DNA of 64,000 bases from Acidimicrobiia bacterium. GTDB taxonomy: Bacteria > Acidobacteriota > Vicinamibacteria > Vicinamibacterales > CAVVIG01. The translations under genes were made by a program, and so were the position numbers. Position 1 is the first letter of the stretch, and each line of letters opens with the position of its first letter. This document shows, piece by piece, positions 1-8,863 of this stretch. Location: the NCBI GenBank assembly GCA_016871175.1, contig VFZL01000021.1, positions 1-64,000 of the forward strand. The letters are read 5' to 3'. Under the pieces are notes generated by a model. It was not told where the DNA came from and ran no database searches. It was given only the letters and a program-made list of their open reading frames with translations.

Positions 1-1119
1 TACAACCGCGAGTGGCTGATCGAGCGACTGGGGTTCCGTCCCCCGGCCCAGGTCCGAGCGGCGTTTGCGGTCAGGCCCGCAGCCTGATTACCATCAACGC
101 GCTGTCCAATCCCCGTGCCGCGGTACAGCAGGTCGTATGCGGGCCTGTGCGCGCCGGAGAATCTCGGCAGCCGTTCGTCCGCCGCGTTCACCTTCGAGAG
201 CCTGAACGAGATCACGGCCTTCATCACGTCAGGCGCCGGGTCGACGTGCGGCACGGCGGCAGCAAGCGGGAACACGCCGCCGACAGTCAGCAGTCCCGGG
301 CCCGGGTTCACCGTGCCACGGCTGACGCCGTTTGCCCTGACCGCCTCCGGCAGCGATCCGGACGGCAACCTAATCATGTACTCGTGGGAAGAGCACGATT
401 TGGGCACCGCCAGCACCGGTGGCCTATCTGCTGTCACAGATGACGGATCGCGTCCGCTGTTCACAGCCGGAACGACAGGACAGTCCGCGACCCGTTATTT
501 CCCCGATTCGAATTACATCCTGAACTACGCGAATACGCCACCGGCGTACAGCGGTCAATATTTGGTCGGCCAAACGCTGCCCTCGACGAGCCGCACGATG
601 ATGTTCATGGTGACGGCGCGCGACATCCGCGGCGGCATCGCCTCCGCGCAGACACAAATCTATGTCAATGGAACGGCCGGTCCATTCACGGTGACCTCTC
701 CGAATACGGCGGTCACCTGGACGGGCGGGACTCAGCAGACCGTGACCTGGAACGTCAACGGGACACAAGCGCTCGCGGCCAATGTAAGCATTCAACTCTC
801 GATCAATTGCGGGTCGTCGTATACCGTCCTGTCGGCCGCCACACCGAACGATGGATCGGAAGTCGTGACCGTGCCGGCGGGAACGTCTGCGACGTGCGCC
901 AGGATCAAGGTCGAAGCCGTCGGGAGCGTCTGGTTCGATGTGTCGGACGCGAACTTCACGATTGTCCTACCCGGTCCGCCGCCCGGCGCGTTCGGCAAGT
1001 CCAGTCCGTCGGATTGGGCTTCGCCTGTCGCGTTCAGCCCGGTCCTGAGCTGGGCTTCCGCGAGCGGCGCCGCCAGCTACGAGAGGATACTATTCAGTTA
1101 TTGTCTGACAGATCCTTAG
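1..1119 (+). pseudogene. Secreted M12/reprolysin-like metalloprotease, C-terminal fragment
   Basis: Only the C-terminal part of a probable exported zinc metalloprotease is present; the HExxH catalytic region would lie before base 1. From about base 115 the frame reads SYAGLCAPENL and then NEITAFI, the stretch that follows the active site in this family. Beta-sandwich modules follow (SDPDGN turn near 350, a second module about 690-960), then the start of a fibronectin-like module (LSWASASGAASYE). The same frame carries a TGA at 85-87, just before recognisable sequence. The last module stops after about 20 family-like residues and ends in unrelated codons at 1119. Both ends therefore look broken. 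The family call rests on remembered motifs and is moderately sure. Confidence 0.55.
1103..1112 (+). repeat. GTCTGACAGA 10-mer, copy 1
   Basis: This exact 10-mer recurs at 4431-4440, 4442-4451 and 11904-11913. Here it sits at the point where the metalloprotease frame loses family similarity. Its function is unknown. Confidence 0.5.
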
Positions 1120-1365
1120 ACGACAGCCCGCATCAGCCGAGTGGGGTAGGAACCGAAGCTGCGCCGTAAGGCCCCTCGCACCCTGCGCCCCCTGCACAGC
1201 GGAGATTCGGCCCCCATCACGCGCCGATTGTGACGCTCTCCGACGGCGTGTCCAAGCGTGAAGGGGCGCCGTTAGCCTGCCGCTCTTCGCTGTAACATTC
1301 TTCTGGCGTCCGGTTGAAAGATCTGCGCGCCAGTGCCAGCGAATCCCGTTGGAAGAGCGTCAGCC

Positions 1366-1800
1366 ATGCTGTATCGACCCGGGAAGGTCCTCATCGCCAT
1401 CCTCGTCGTTCTGGGTGCTGCCGGGGTCTCGTCGCAGCAGGCCCGTCCTTCTGCCGAGATCACGAAACGTGCGGTGGCCGCTGCCGAAGCCTTTCTTGCC
1501 ACGCTGACGCCGGCGCAACGGTCCGAAGTCCACGTCGATCTGAACGAGAAGACGCGGACGGTGTGGTCGAATCTGCCGACTGGAACGACGATGCAGGTCG
1601 GCGCAGCGACGAGTGTCTATCTGGCGAATGCGCTGCTGCCCGGCGACCGTGACATTCAGGTGGTGGCTCGACGGCGCGACCGTCTGCAGCACGAGCTCGA
1701 TGTGGGATATGCGATCGCACCGCGATGGTCGACGGACCTCGTTTGGGCGCTGTCTGGTGTAGCCATGGTCGTCTCACGCTTTGTGGCAAAACGCTCCTGA
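1366..1800 (+). CDS. DUF3500-like secreted protein, truncated or degenerate
   Basis: An ATG at 1366 opens with a hydrophobic signal peptide (VLIAILVVLGAAG) and a likely cleavage after VSSQQ. The next 50 residues (AFLATLTPAQR, then TVWSNLPTG) resemble the N-terminal part of DUF3500 proteins, which usually exceed 300 residues. After TTMQVGAA the similarity stops and the frame ends at 1800, giving only 144 residues. It is probably a decayed or truncated gene. An in-frame ATG-less extension to 1333 is possible but would place 11 polar residues before the signal peptide. It lies 9 bp before the exported aldolase gene and could be co-transcribed with it. DUF3500 function is unknown and the assignment is from memory. 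Confidence 0.5.
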   Translation: MLYRPGKVLIAILVVLGAAGVSSQQARPSAEITKRAVAAAEAFLATLTPAQRSEVHVDLNEKTRTVWSNLPTGTTMQVGAATSVYLANALLPGDRDIQVVARRRDRLQHELDVGYAIAPRWSTDLVWALSGVAMVVSRFVAKRS

Positions 1801-1809
1801 GGAGAACTC

Positions 1810-2706
1810 ATGTTGAAGATGTGCTGCCTGGCCACGATGTGTGCGCTGCTTGCCGTCACGGTGTCGGCTCAGTTGCCGCCGCTGTCGCCTGCCCATCTCA
1901 ATCCCGCGATTGCGAAGCTCTCTGCCGGAAAGCCCATCTACGGAGTGCTCACCCAGGATCTCTCGCGAGAACATGCCCGAACGATCTCGAGGCGGGACAC
2001 GGATTTCATCTTCATCGACATGGAGCACTCGCCGCTGAACCTGGAGGCCCTCGCCAACTTCGTCGCGGCGGCCAACGACAAGGCTCATACCCTGAAGAAC
2101 GGGGCCCAGCCCCGCTCCGCGATTATCGTACGCATGCCCGCGTACGCCGCGGAGAATGCCGCCTGGCAGGTGAAGCAGGCGCTCGACATCGGCGTGATGG
2201 GGTTCGTGTTCAACACGGTCGAAACCAGAGAGCAGGCCGAGGCGGCGGTGAAGAGCATGCGATATCCGCCGTGGAAGGCGTTTCCCAACACCCATAAAGG
2301 GCCGGAAGGGATTCGCGGCTGGTCGCCCGGCGGCGCGGTCTGGGCCTGGGGCATCGACATCGAAGAATACCGGCGCCGGGCCGATGTGTGGCCACTCAAC
2401 CCGGACGGTGATCTGATGGCCATCATGATCATCGAAACGCAGACCGGCGTCCGTAACGTCGACGCGATTGCGCAGGTACCGGGCGTGACGGCGCTGAGCG
2501 CGGCCGCGGGGGGCGATCTGTCCTCGTCGTACGGAGTCCCGGCCAACGCGCCCGACGTCGAGGGCGCCCGCCAGTCCATTCTGCGGGCCTGCCTGAAGCA
2601 CAACGTGGCGTGCTGGATCTCTCCGACGGGCAAGGCCGATCAGGATCGACGTCTGAAGGAAGGATGGCGGATGATCCGGACGGCGGATGGACTGCCGTTC
2701 AACTGA
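1810..2706 (+). CDS. Exported HpcH/HpaI-family aldolase
   Basis: A 298-residue TIM-barrel aldolase/citrate-lyase family protein. Family features are DMEHSPLN (catalytic His near residue 78), VRMPAY (substrate-binding Arg), MIIETQTGV (metal-binding Glu) and GGDLSSSYG (metal-binding Asp). Members cleave or form 2-keto-3-deoxy acids with a divalent metal and pyruvate. The unusual point is the N-terminus: MLKMCCLATMCALLAVTVSAQ is a plausible signal peptide, whereas classical HpaI is cytoplasmic. GGAG at 1801-1804 precedes the ATG at suitable spacing. The preceding DUF3500-like gene is 9 bp upstream. The family is secure; the substrate cannot be told. Confidence 0.85.
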   Translation: MLKMCCLATMCALLAVTVSAQLPPLSPAHLNPAIAKLSAGKPIYGVLTQDLSREHARTISRRDTDFIFIDMEHSPLNLEALANFVAAANDKAHTLKNGAQPRSAIIVRMPAYAAENAAWQVKQALDIGVMGFVFNTVETREQAEAAVKSMRYPPWKAFPNTHKGPEGIRGWSPGGAVWAWGIDIEEYRRRADVWPLNPDGDLMAIMIIETQTGVRNVDAIAQVPGVTALSAAAGGDLSSSYGVPANAPDVEGARQSILRACLKHNVACWISPTGKADQDRRLKEGWRMIRTADGLPFN

Positions 2707-2932
2707 AGCGACGAACCCAGGAGCCTCGCCCTCTTCCCCTGAAACCGCCGGCCTGCTGGGCGTCGGGTGCGAACGATCCTGAGCGATTGCGCACCAGATT
2801 CGAGCGGCGTCGTGCCGGGACGATACGGTAACGACCACAGGTATCGGGGGACGCGTTTGCCGAGCCTCGCGAGCGCTGGCGCCGCCTCCGGGGGCACCGC
2901 GGCCCGGCGCGCGGCCGCCATCTCCTTCGGCG

Positions 2933-3748
2933 TCATGGCCGCGACCCGGTCCATCTCAACACGACGAGGACCGGGCGGTGGTCTGAGGCAACGCGATCAT
3001 CGATCACTTGCGATTCGACCACCTGCCACTGGTCTCGCGGCCGGTACAGCACGTAATCCCCACGCAACCGAGGTCGTTCAAAAGGGGAGACCGGCGGCAG
3101 CCCGTCGGCAGAGGCATTGGCCCATGAGCGCTCCAGAATCGTCATCACCTCGGTGTCTCGCGGTGCGTTCATGTCGCCGGCGAGGATGGCCGTCTGGTCT
3201 GTGGCCCAAAGACGATTGAGGGACGTGGCTTGCTCCAACCGGCTTTGCTCATCGCGTCCGTGATCGAGGTGCGTGCTGGTGAACTCCAGCGCGGGTCCCT
3301 GCTCGCCTGCCTTGACGTGCACGGTCAGCGCGACTCGCGGTTCGCGATCCGGTGCCGCGGGCAGCGGATGGCGTTCCACGCTCGAGACCGGCCAGCGCGA
3401 CAAGACGGCGACGCCGTAAGCGCCCCCGGAGTAGTCCATGGCCTTGCCAAATGTCGCGTGAAGGCGCGTCAGTCGCTCGAGCTCGGCCGCCTGGTTGACG
3501 CGACCGGTTCGCTCGGTCTCCTGGTCCACTTCCTGGAGCGCGACAAGGTGCGGTTCGGCGGCGGTGATGACGCCAGCCGTACGTGAGAGGTCGATCAGGC
3601 CGTCGGTCCCCTCACCGTGGTGAATGTTGTAGGTCAGGACGCGAAGCGTCGCCGGCACCGATGCGTCATCCGGCGCCCAGACCAGGAGCAGCAGCACGAG
3701 CGTACAGAGTCCTCGCACCGTGAGTCGATTCCTGACATTATGCCTCAC
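2933..3748 (-). CDS. Endonuclease/exonuclease/phosphatase-family protein, exported
   Basis: This 271-residue protein has the EEP fold motifs in order: LTYNIHHGEG (Asn), LVALQEVDQ (metal Glu), STHLDH, AGDMNA (Asp/Asn) and the C-terminal ASDHRPVLV (Asp-His pair). Enzymes of this fold cleave phosphodiester or phosphomonoester bonds with Mg2+; nuclease, lipid phosphatase and sphingomyelinase activities all occur. A hydrophobic stretch LCTLVLLLLVWAP near the start suggests export or anchoring. The start is a GTG at 3748; an in-frame GTG at 3718 would place the hydrophobic segment directly at the N-terminus. It is convergent with the aldolase gene across a 226-bp gap in which I see no gene. Confidence 0.85.
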   Translation of the reverse strand: MRHNVRNRLTVRGLCTLVLLLLVWAPDDASVPATLRVLTYNIHHGEGTDGLIDLSRTAGVITAAEPHLVALQEVDQETERTGRVNQAAELERLTRLHATFGKAMDYSGGAYGVAVLSRWPVSSVERHPLPAAPDREPRVALTVHVKAGEQGPALEFTSTHLDHGRDEQSRLEQATSLNRLWATDQTAILAGDMNAPRDTEVMTILERSWANASADGLPPVSPFERPRLRGDYVLYRPRDQWQVVESQVIDDRVASDHRPVLVVLRWTGSRP

Positions 3749-3880
3749 AGGCCGAGGGCGGGAAAGGCGTGGCGCTTCTTCGGGCGCAACGCGAGCTCGA
3801 GCGCATTCTGGCGGCGCCCCGCTGACGCGAGGCTCGGCCAGACGCGCTCAAGAAGACCTGGGCGACCACGGCACGTCGCG

Positions 3881-4291
3881 CTAATAGCCTCCGCCACTTC
3901 CTGGTGCCGGCGTTGGTGCGACAGTCCCGTTGACATTGCCGACCATGCTGGGATGAAGCGTGCAGTGGTAGTTCCCACCGGAGACCGTTCGCGCGTCGCT
4001 CGATGCGCCGGCTTGCAGCGTGCCGAAATCCACTGAACCGTCGTCCATCACGATTCGATGGGGCACGCGGTCAGTGTTGGTGAACATCAGCAGTTGTCCG
4101 GCCGTCTGGACAGGATTCGGTCTGAACGACTGGTTGCCATTGGTGGCGACGGTAGTGACGGTGACCGCCGAGCCAGTGCTGCCTGAGCTCGGTGCGGACG
4201 GCGCCCGGCATTAGAAGCTCAGCACGCCGGCCAGCACGATCAGTGCTCGACTTGCATGTGCTCTCACACCGTCGGTGAAGGCAGATGGCAT
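3881..4291 (-). pseudogene. Type 1 copper (cupredoxin) lipoprotein with in-frame TAA
   Basis: From ATG 4291 the frame reads a signal peptide (ALIVLAGVLSF), then TAA at 4211-4213, then Cys-Arg-Ala-Pro and a Ser/Gly linker. The cupredoxin domain follows: VTTVATNGNQSFRPN, MFTNTDRVPHRIV and YHCTLHPSM. All four copper ligands are visible (His of PHR, Cys of YHC, His of LHP, Met of PSM). The TAA directly precedes the Cys that would be the lipidated residue, so the intact gene would encode a periplasmic electron-transfer lipoprotein of about 135 residues. A later ATG at 4087 would remove the first beta strands. TAATAT lies 7 nt before the ATG. The stop may be a nonsense mutation or a sequence error (TCA to TAA). 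Confidence 0.75.
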
Positions 4292-4430
4292 GCCACCAAT
4301 ATTAGCAGGAGTCCTCGGAGCCTGTTGGTGGAGGTCTTTCGAGGTTCGTAATTCGCCTTACGTGATGTGAGCCCACCGCTCAGCCTTCCCACGAGCAGGC
4401 CAGCGACGAGCCCGTTGGACGTCCTCGGAA

Positions 4431-4451
4431 GTCTGACAGAGGTCTGACAGA
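4431..4451 (+). repeat. GTCTGACAGA tandem pair
   Basis: Two exact copies of the 10-mer, at 4431-4440 and 4442-4451, are separated by one base just before the MBL-fold remnant. Confidence 0.6.
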
Positions 4452-4455
4452 CAAG

Positions 4456-4959
4456 ATGGTATGGCTCACCTGGTCGTCACGCTCGTACGGCCGGTTCAAG
4501 ACCGTGATCGTGGGCGACCTCACGTGGAACAAGGAGTTCGACCTGATGTGCCCCATTCGGTCAGGTGGACGTCTACCTGGTGTCTCATCACGGGTCGGAT
4601 ACGTCGGGCTCCGCCGCGCTCGTCCACGCGCTGCGGCCGCGCGCCGCTATCATGAACAACGGTCCATGGAAGGGCGGCGCGGTCCAGACATGCGAGATTC
4701 TACGGGCAGCGCCCAGCCTCGAGGACGTCTGGCAGAACCATCATTCCGTCGTAGGTGGACGCGAGCACAACCGGCCTGACGCTTCGTCGCTAATCTGGAA
4801 GAGGGTGTCGTCTCCCGCGATAGACCGTCTGGCGCCGCACCGGTTCACATAGGACCCACACACTGGACCAAACTGTCCGCAAGCGCTGACGGCGGCTTCA
4901 GTATCACGAACAGCCGGACGGGATTCGCCAAACGGTATGTGCCGCACTCCTCGCGCTGA
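4456..4959 (+). pseudogene. MBL-fold metallo-hydrolase remnant
   Basis: The C-terminal half of a metallo-beta-lactamase-fold hydrolase is spread over three frames. Frame 1 reads GRFKTVIVGDLTWNKEFDLM. Frame 2 from about 4560 reads VDVYLVSHHGSDTSG, ALRPRAAIMNNG and APSLEDVWQNHHS. Frame 1 from 4861 reads HWTKLSASADGGF and TNSRTGFAKRY before TGA at 4957-4959. At least one frameshift near 4558 and a second disruption near 4780-4860 separate the pieces, and the N-terminal metal-binding domain is missing. Intact relatives are secreted proteins of roughly 350 residues. The pieces are in the right order and orientation, so this is decay in place rather than chance similarity. Confidence 0.7.
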
Positions 4960-5032
4960 GCCAAGGCGTGCGGCTCCTTGGATCAGATGGGCATAGCCGT
5001 GCCGCCTCCGGCTCACTCCGGCTCACCCGTTG

Positions 5033-5061
5033 TTGACACCCATGACGACGGGTGATACGGT
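5033..5061 (+). promoter_or_regulatory. Candidate promoter of the first TonB receptor
   Basis: A perfect TTGACA (5033-5038) is followed after 17 bp by TACGGT (5056-5061), which keeps the TA...T positions of a -10 box. Transcription would start near 5068, about 40 nt before the ATG at 5107. Not tested. Confidence 0.45.
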
Positions 5062-5106
5062 CATCGCGCTTCAGCCTATCTGAAACCTACTGAAATCGGG
5101 GGGTTC

Positions 5107-8100
5107 ATGCCTCAGTGTCGTATCCCTGGGTTCGTTCTCGCAATCACTTTCTGGCTGCTGCCACTCCTGGCAGCGGCTCAGCAAACGGCTGGTATCTCGG
5201 GTGTGGTGAGAGACAGCTCCGGCGCCGTGCTTCCCGGGGTGACGGTCGAAGCCGCAAGCCCAGCTCTGCTCGAAAAGGTCCGAACGGCCGTCAGCGACGG
5301 CGAGGGCCGCTACACCGTCATCGAGATCCCGCCGGGCACCTACACAGTCACGTTCACACTCACCGGCTTCGGCACGTTCACGCGCGAAGGCGTGACCTTG
5401 GCGTCGGGCTTCACCGCGACTGTGGATGCGACGATGCGCGTCGGGGCGCTCGAGGAGTCCATTACGGTGAGCGGCGCGGCGCCGCTCGTCGACACGCAGA
5501 ACGTGCGGAAGCAGCTCGTCGCGAGCGCCGAGCTCCTGTCCGCGCTGCCCACGAGCTCCAAACAAATCTATACACTCGTGACGCTGACGCCGGGCTACGC
5601 GGGCGTTCCAGACGTCGGCGGGCAGTACGCCTCCGAGGCGGGCGCCTTTCACGGCAAGCGCGGCACGCGAGCGCTGTTCAACGGGATGGGCGTCGAGAAC
5701 AGCTCGGGCAACAGCAGCTATCAGATCAACGCCGCGACGGTTGAGGAGATGGTGCTGCAGACCAGCGGCATCTCCGCAGAAGTGAACGCCGACGGTCCGA
5801 TCATGAACATCATCCCGAAGTCCGGGAGCAACACGTTCCAGACGATCTTCAACGGCCTGTATAGCAACCACGCGATGGAGAGCGACAACCTCTCCGACGA
5901 GCTCCGGGGCCGCGGCCTGAAATCGGCGAATCAGCGCGTCAAGATCTTCGACGAAGCCGCGAGCCTCGGTGGACCGATCAAGAGAGACAAGATCTGGTTC
6001 TTTGGCGCGTACCGCACATGGGGGATGGCGAAGTGGTTCTCCGGCGTGTACTACAACCGAACACAGGATCAGTCGAGGTCGGCACCTGGCGCGCCGCTGC
6101 GCGTCGTGCCGTACACGCCGTGGCTGGATCGACCGCTCGACACCTTCTCGGCCCGCTGGGAACACTACGATTCAGCGAGCGGGCGCGTGACGTGGCAGGC
6201 CGCCCCGAAGCACAAGATCGACTTCTTCATCGATCGTCAGTACGGCTGCAACTGCGGTTCGATCGGCGCAGCCGATACGGTGGAGACCTACATCGGCTCG
6301 TACAAGTTCGAGCCAAACCGGTTCATTCAAGTGACCTACAACTCGCCGCTGACGCCAAAGCTCCTGATCGAGGCCGGCTACGGCGCGTCGATTTCGCAGT
6401 GGAACCAGACCTACGGCCCGAACGTGACACCTGATATCGCGAGCGTGACCGACGTCGCGCTCGGGGTGCAGTACGGGTCATCCGCCACGTACCGGGGCCG
6501 GCCGAATTTCACGAACCGGAAGACGCAGCGTGCCTCGTTGACCTACGTCACCGGCGGACACAACTTCAAGACGGGCATCCAGACCGAACAGCTCGCCACC
6601 GACCAGTACCTCTTCGCAAACGGCAACATGAGCTACACCTTCCGCGCGGGCGTCCCCATCGCCCTCACGCAGCGCGCGACGCCGTTCAATCAGGAGGACA
6701 GAGGGAATGACTACGGGGCCTTCGTTCAGGATCAGTGGAGGATTAGGCGGCTGACGCTGAATCTGGGCGTACGCTACGACCACTACATGGGGTGGGTGCC
6801 AGAGCAGAACACGCCGGGCGAGACGGCGAGTCTTTTCGATCGGAGCTATCCGGGCGTCCGAGCGGCGTCGAGCTTCACGAATCAGTGGATCGGTCCGCGG
6901 AGGTTCGCGAAGGTGACCGGGATTCCGAGCTGGCACGATATCAACCCTCGCGTGGGGTTCTCCTACGACCTGTTCGGCACCGGTCGGACGGCGATTAAGG
7001 CGTCGGCCGGGCGCTACGTCGCCAAGACGAACGTGGACGTCCCGCAGGCGCTGAACCCGATCACGACGTCGGTGAATGCCGCCACGCGCGCGTGGAACGA
7101 CACGTTCTTTGGAGCAGGCGATCCGCGCAGTGGGAACTTCTCGCCAGACTGCGATCTTGGCAACTTCCTCGCCAACGGCGAGTGCGGTGCCTTGAACAAC
7201 CAGAATTTCGGCAGGTCCAACCCGAACGCCACAACTTGGTCAGACGCGGTGCGGAAGGGCTGGGGCGTCCGGGACAACAACTGGGACTACTCTGCCGAGA
7301 TCCAGCATGAGGTTCGCCGAGGCCTGTCGACGACGTTCGGCTACTACCGCAACACCGGTGGATACTTCCGCAACACGGACAGCATCAACCGCGTGACGGA
7401 TAACGTCCTGGTGACCGGTGCCGACTTCGATACCTACTGCGTGACGGCGCCGAACGACCCGCGTTTGCCCAACGGCGGCGGCTATCAGGTCTGTGGGATG
7501 GCCGATATCAAGCCGGGGAGGTTCGGACAGGTTCTGAACGAAGTGAAAGCGACCTCCGACTTCGGCAAGAACACTCGGTACAACGACTTCTTCACGATTT
7601 CGATCGACGGGCGGTTTCGCCGAGGGGCGCGCCTGGGCGGAGGATTCGACACGGGGCGGTCGGTGAACGACACCTGCTTCAACGTTGACGCGCCCGGCTA
7701 CTTCAACTTCCCGGCGAATGGATTCGGCGCGCTCACGTTCGGTCCTCAGACGGGCGTGACCATCGATGGCAAGTCGGTGTGCCGCATCGTGACGCCGTTC
7801 AAGGCGCAGACACAAGTCAAACTGAACGGGTCGCTGCCGCTCAAGAGCGGGTTCGTGTTCAGCGGCGTCTACCAGGACCTGTCTGGTACGCCTGTAGAGG
7901 CGGTCTGGGCCGCACCAACCGCAGCCATCGCCCCGTCGCTCGGTCGCAACCTGGCAGGCGGTGCGCTCACGGCTAACGTGCCGCTGTTGGCCCCGAACAC
8001 GATTTTCGAGGGGCGCATCCGCCGGCTCGATCTCCGGCTGACGAAGTTCTTTCAGCTGACGCGCCGGGTGAGGCTGCAGGCGAACCTGGATGCGTACAAC

Positions 8101-8217
8101 GCCCTGAACTCGAGCGCGATCCAGAGCATCATCCGCGCCTACGGGACGAGCTGGAGACAGCCGAACACGATCCTGGACGCGCGCATTCTCCAGGTCAGCG
8201 GGCAGTTGACGTTCTAG
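5107..8217 (+). CDS. TonB-dependent receptor, Oar-like, with carboxypeptidase regulatory domain
   Basis: An intact 1036-residue outer-membrane receptor. A signal peptide (about residues 1-25, ending AAAQQ) precedes a carboxypeptidase-regulatory-like beta-sandwich (ISGVVRDSSGAVLPGVTV to LEESITVSG, about 28-120), a plug domain and a long beta-barrel with repeated paired strands. The C-terminus ends in an aromatic residue (VSGQLTF), the usual BAM-recognition signal. Such proteins import ligands too large for porins using TonB energy; in Acidobacteriota the substrates are mostly unknown, often proposed to be plant or microbial polymers. A G-rich Shine-Dalgarno-like run lies just before the ATG. 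The OsmC-like gene follows 89 bp downstream. Confidence 0.93.
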   Translation: MPQCRIPGFVLAITFWLLPLLAAAQQTAGISGVVRDSSGAVLPGVTVEAASPALLEKVRTAVSDGEGRYTVIEIPPGTYTVTFTLTGFGTFTREGVTLASGFTATVDATMRVGALEESITVSGAAPLVDTQNVRKQLVASAELLSALPTSSKQIYTLVTLTPGYAGVPDVGGQYASEAGAFHGKRGTRALFNGMGVENSSGNSSYQINAATVEEMVLQTSGISAEVNADGPIMNIIPKSGSNTFQTIFNGLYSNHAMESDNLSDELRGRGLKSANQRVKIFDEAASLGGPIKRDKIWFFGAYRTWGMAKWFSGVYYNRTQDQSRSAPGAPLRVVPYTPWLDRPLDTFSARWEHYDSASGRVTWQAAPKHKIDFFIDRQYGCNCGSIGAADTVETYIGSYKFEPNRFIQVTYNSPLTPKLLIEAGYGASISQWNQTYGPNVTPDIASVTDVALGVQYGSSATYRGRPNFTNRKTQRASLTYVTGGHNFKTGIQTEQLATDQYLFANGNMSYTFRAGVPIALTQRATPFNQEDRGNDYGAFVQDQWRIRRLTLNLGVRYDHYMGWVPEQNTPGETASLFDRSYPGVRAASSFTNQWIGPRRFAKVTGIPSWHDINPRVGFSYDLFGTGRTAIKASAGRYVAKTNVDVPQALNPITTSVNAATRAWNDTFFGAGDPRSGNFSPDCDLGNFLANGECGALNNQNFGRSNPNATTWSDAVRKGWGVRDNNWDYSAEIQHEVRRGLSTTFGYYRNTGGYFRNTDSINRVTDNVLVTGADFDTYCVTAPNDPRLPNGGGYQVCGMADIKPGRFGQVLNEVKATSDFGKNTRYNDFFTISIDGRFRRGARLGGGFDTGRSVNDTCFNVDAPGYFNFPANGFGALTFGPQTGVTIDGKSVCRIVTPFKAQTQVKLNGSLPLKSGFVFSGVYQDLSGTPVEAVWAAPTAAIAPSLGRNLAGGALTANVPLLAPNTIFEGRIRRLDLRLTKFFQLTRRVRLQANLDAYNALNSSAIQSIIRAYGTSWRQPNTILDARILQVSGQLTF

Positions 8218-8306
8218 CTGCCACGAGTCGATCGATGCCAAGGTGTCGTCTGGACGGGAGGCGCTGATTCACTGGGAGATATCGTCCGCCAGAGGAGTGG
8301 CTGCAC

Positions 8307-8798
8307 ATGGGGAACGTGGTCTACACGTCGCGCGTTCGGATCACACGCCAACGTGGGCCGCTGCGCACGGCCGAACTGCCTGGTGAGTCTTCGCCTGTCG
8401 CCTTCGGCGTCCACGGTGCGATCGCCGAGCACTATAAGGTCGACCCTGAAGCCATCGGCGGCGCACATGCTGCAACCATCGACTACGTGATCGCCGCAAC
8501 CGCCGGTTGAATGCTCGGGACCTTTGGAGGCGCGCTGGAGGCGCGTCACATCGATGCAAGTGGCGGCCGGCTGACAGGCGAGGTGACAGGCGAAGTCGAA
8601 ACTGAGGAGAACGTCCTCGTCGTCAAGCGGATCCACGTCGCTCTGCGGTTGGCGGCGTCCGAAGACCTGCGTGAAACCGTGGAACGAGTCCACGGCTTCT
8701 ACGCGATGAAGTGTCCCCTTTACCGAACCCTTCGGAGCGCCATCGAACTCACGTCGTCCTACGAGTTGGTGGCGCCGATCGGCGGTGTCGCGGGGTAA
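8307..8798 (+). CDS. OsmC-family peroxiredoxin-like protein, candidate selenoprotein (TGA at catalytic position)
   Basis: Read through the in-frame TGA at 8508-8510, the gene encodes 163 residues with normal OsmC layout: VAFGVHGAIAEHYKV, GGAHAATIDYVIAATAG, position 68 = TGA, MLGTFGGALEARHID, then FYAMKCPLYRTL with the resolving Cys136. In the family the residue after ATAG is the peroxidatic cysteine (Cys59 in E. coli OsmC), which reduces organic hydroperoxides, so TGA replaces exactly that codon. A hairpin at 8529-8547 fits a bacterial SECIS. AGGAG at 8293-8297 precedes ATG 8307. OsmC-like proteins are, as I recall, among selenoprotein families reported from marine metagenomes. The alternative is a TGC-to-TGA change by mutation or error, since other genes here carry stops. 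The family is secure; the selenocysteine reading is inference. Confidence 0.8.
8529..8547 (+). promoter_or_regulatory. Candidate bacterial SECIS hairpin
   Basis: Arm GGCGCGC (8529-8535) pairs with GCGCGTC (8541-8547) in seven pairs including one G-U. The 5-nt loop UGGAG has G in its second position. The loop begins 25 nt after the TGA, inside the 16-37 nt window I recall for bacterial SECIS elements. GC-rich hairpins are common in this DNA, so a chance fold is possible. Confidence 0.5.
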
Positions 8799-8863
8799 CG
8801 TCGACGCCGGTCAGTCGCGAACGTGGCAGGCGCGGCTCCAGGGAGGCCCCGCAGACCTCGCCT

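Noticed and set aside
2640-2954. Minus-strand open frame between the aldolase and EEP genes
   Set aside because: Arg-rich composition, overlap with the aldolase 3-prime end, and no recognisable motif.
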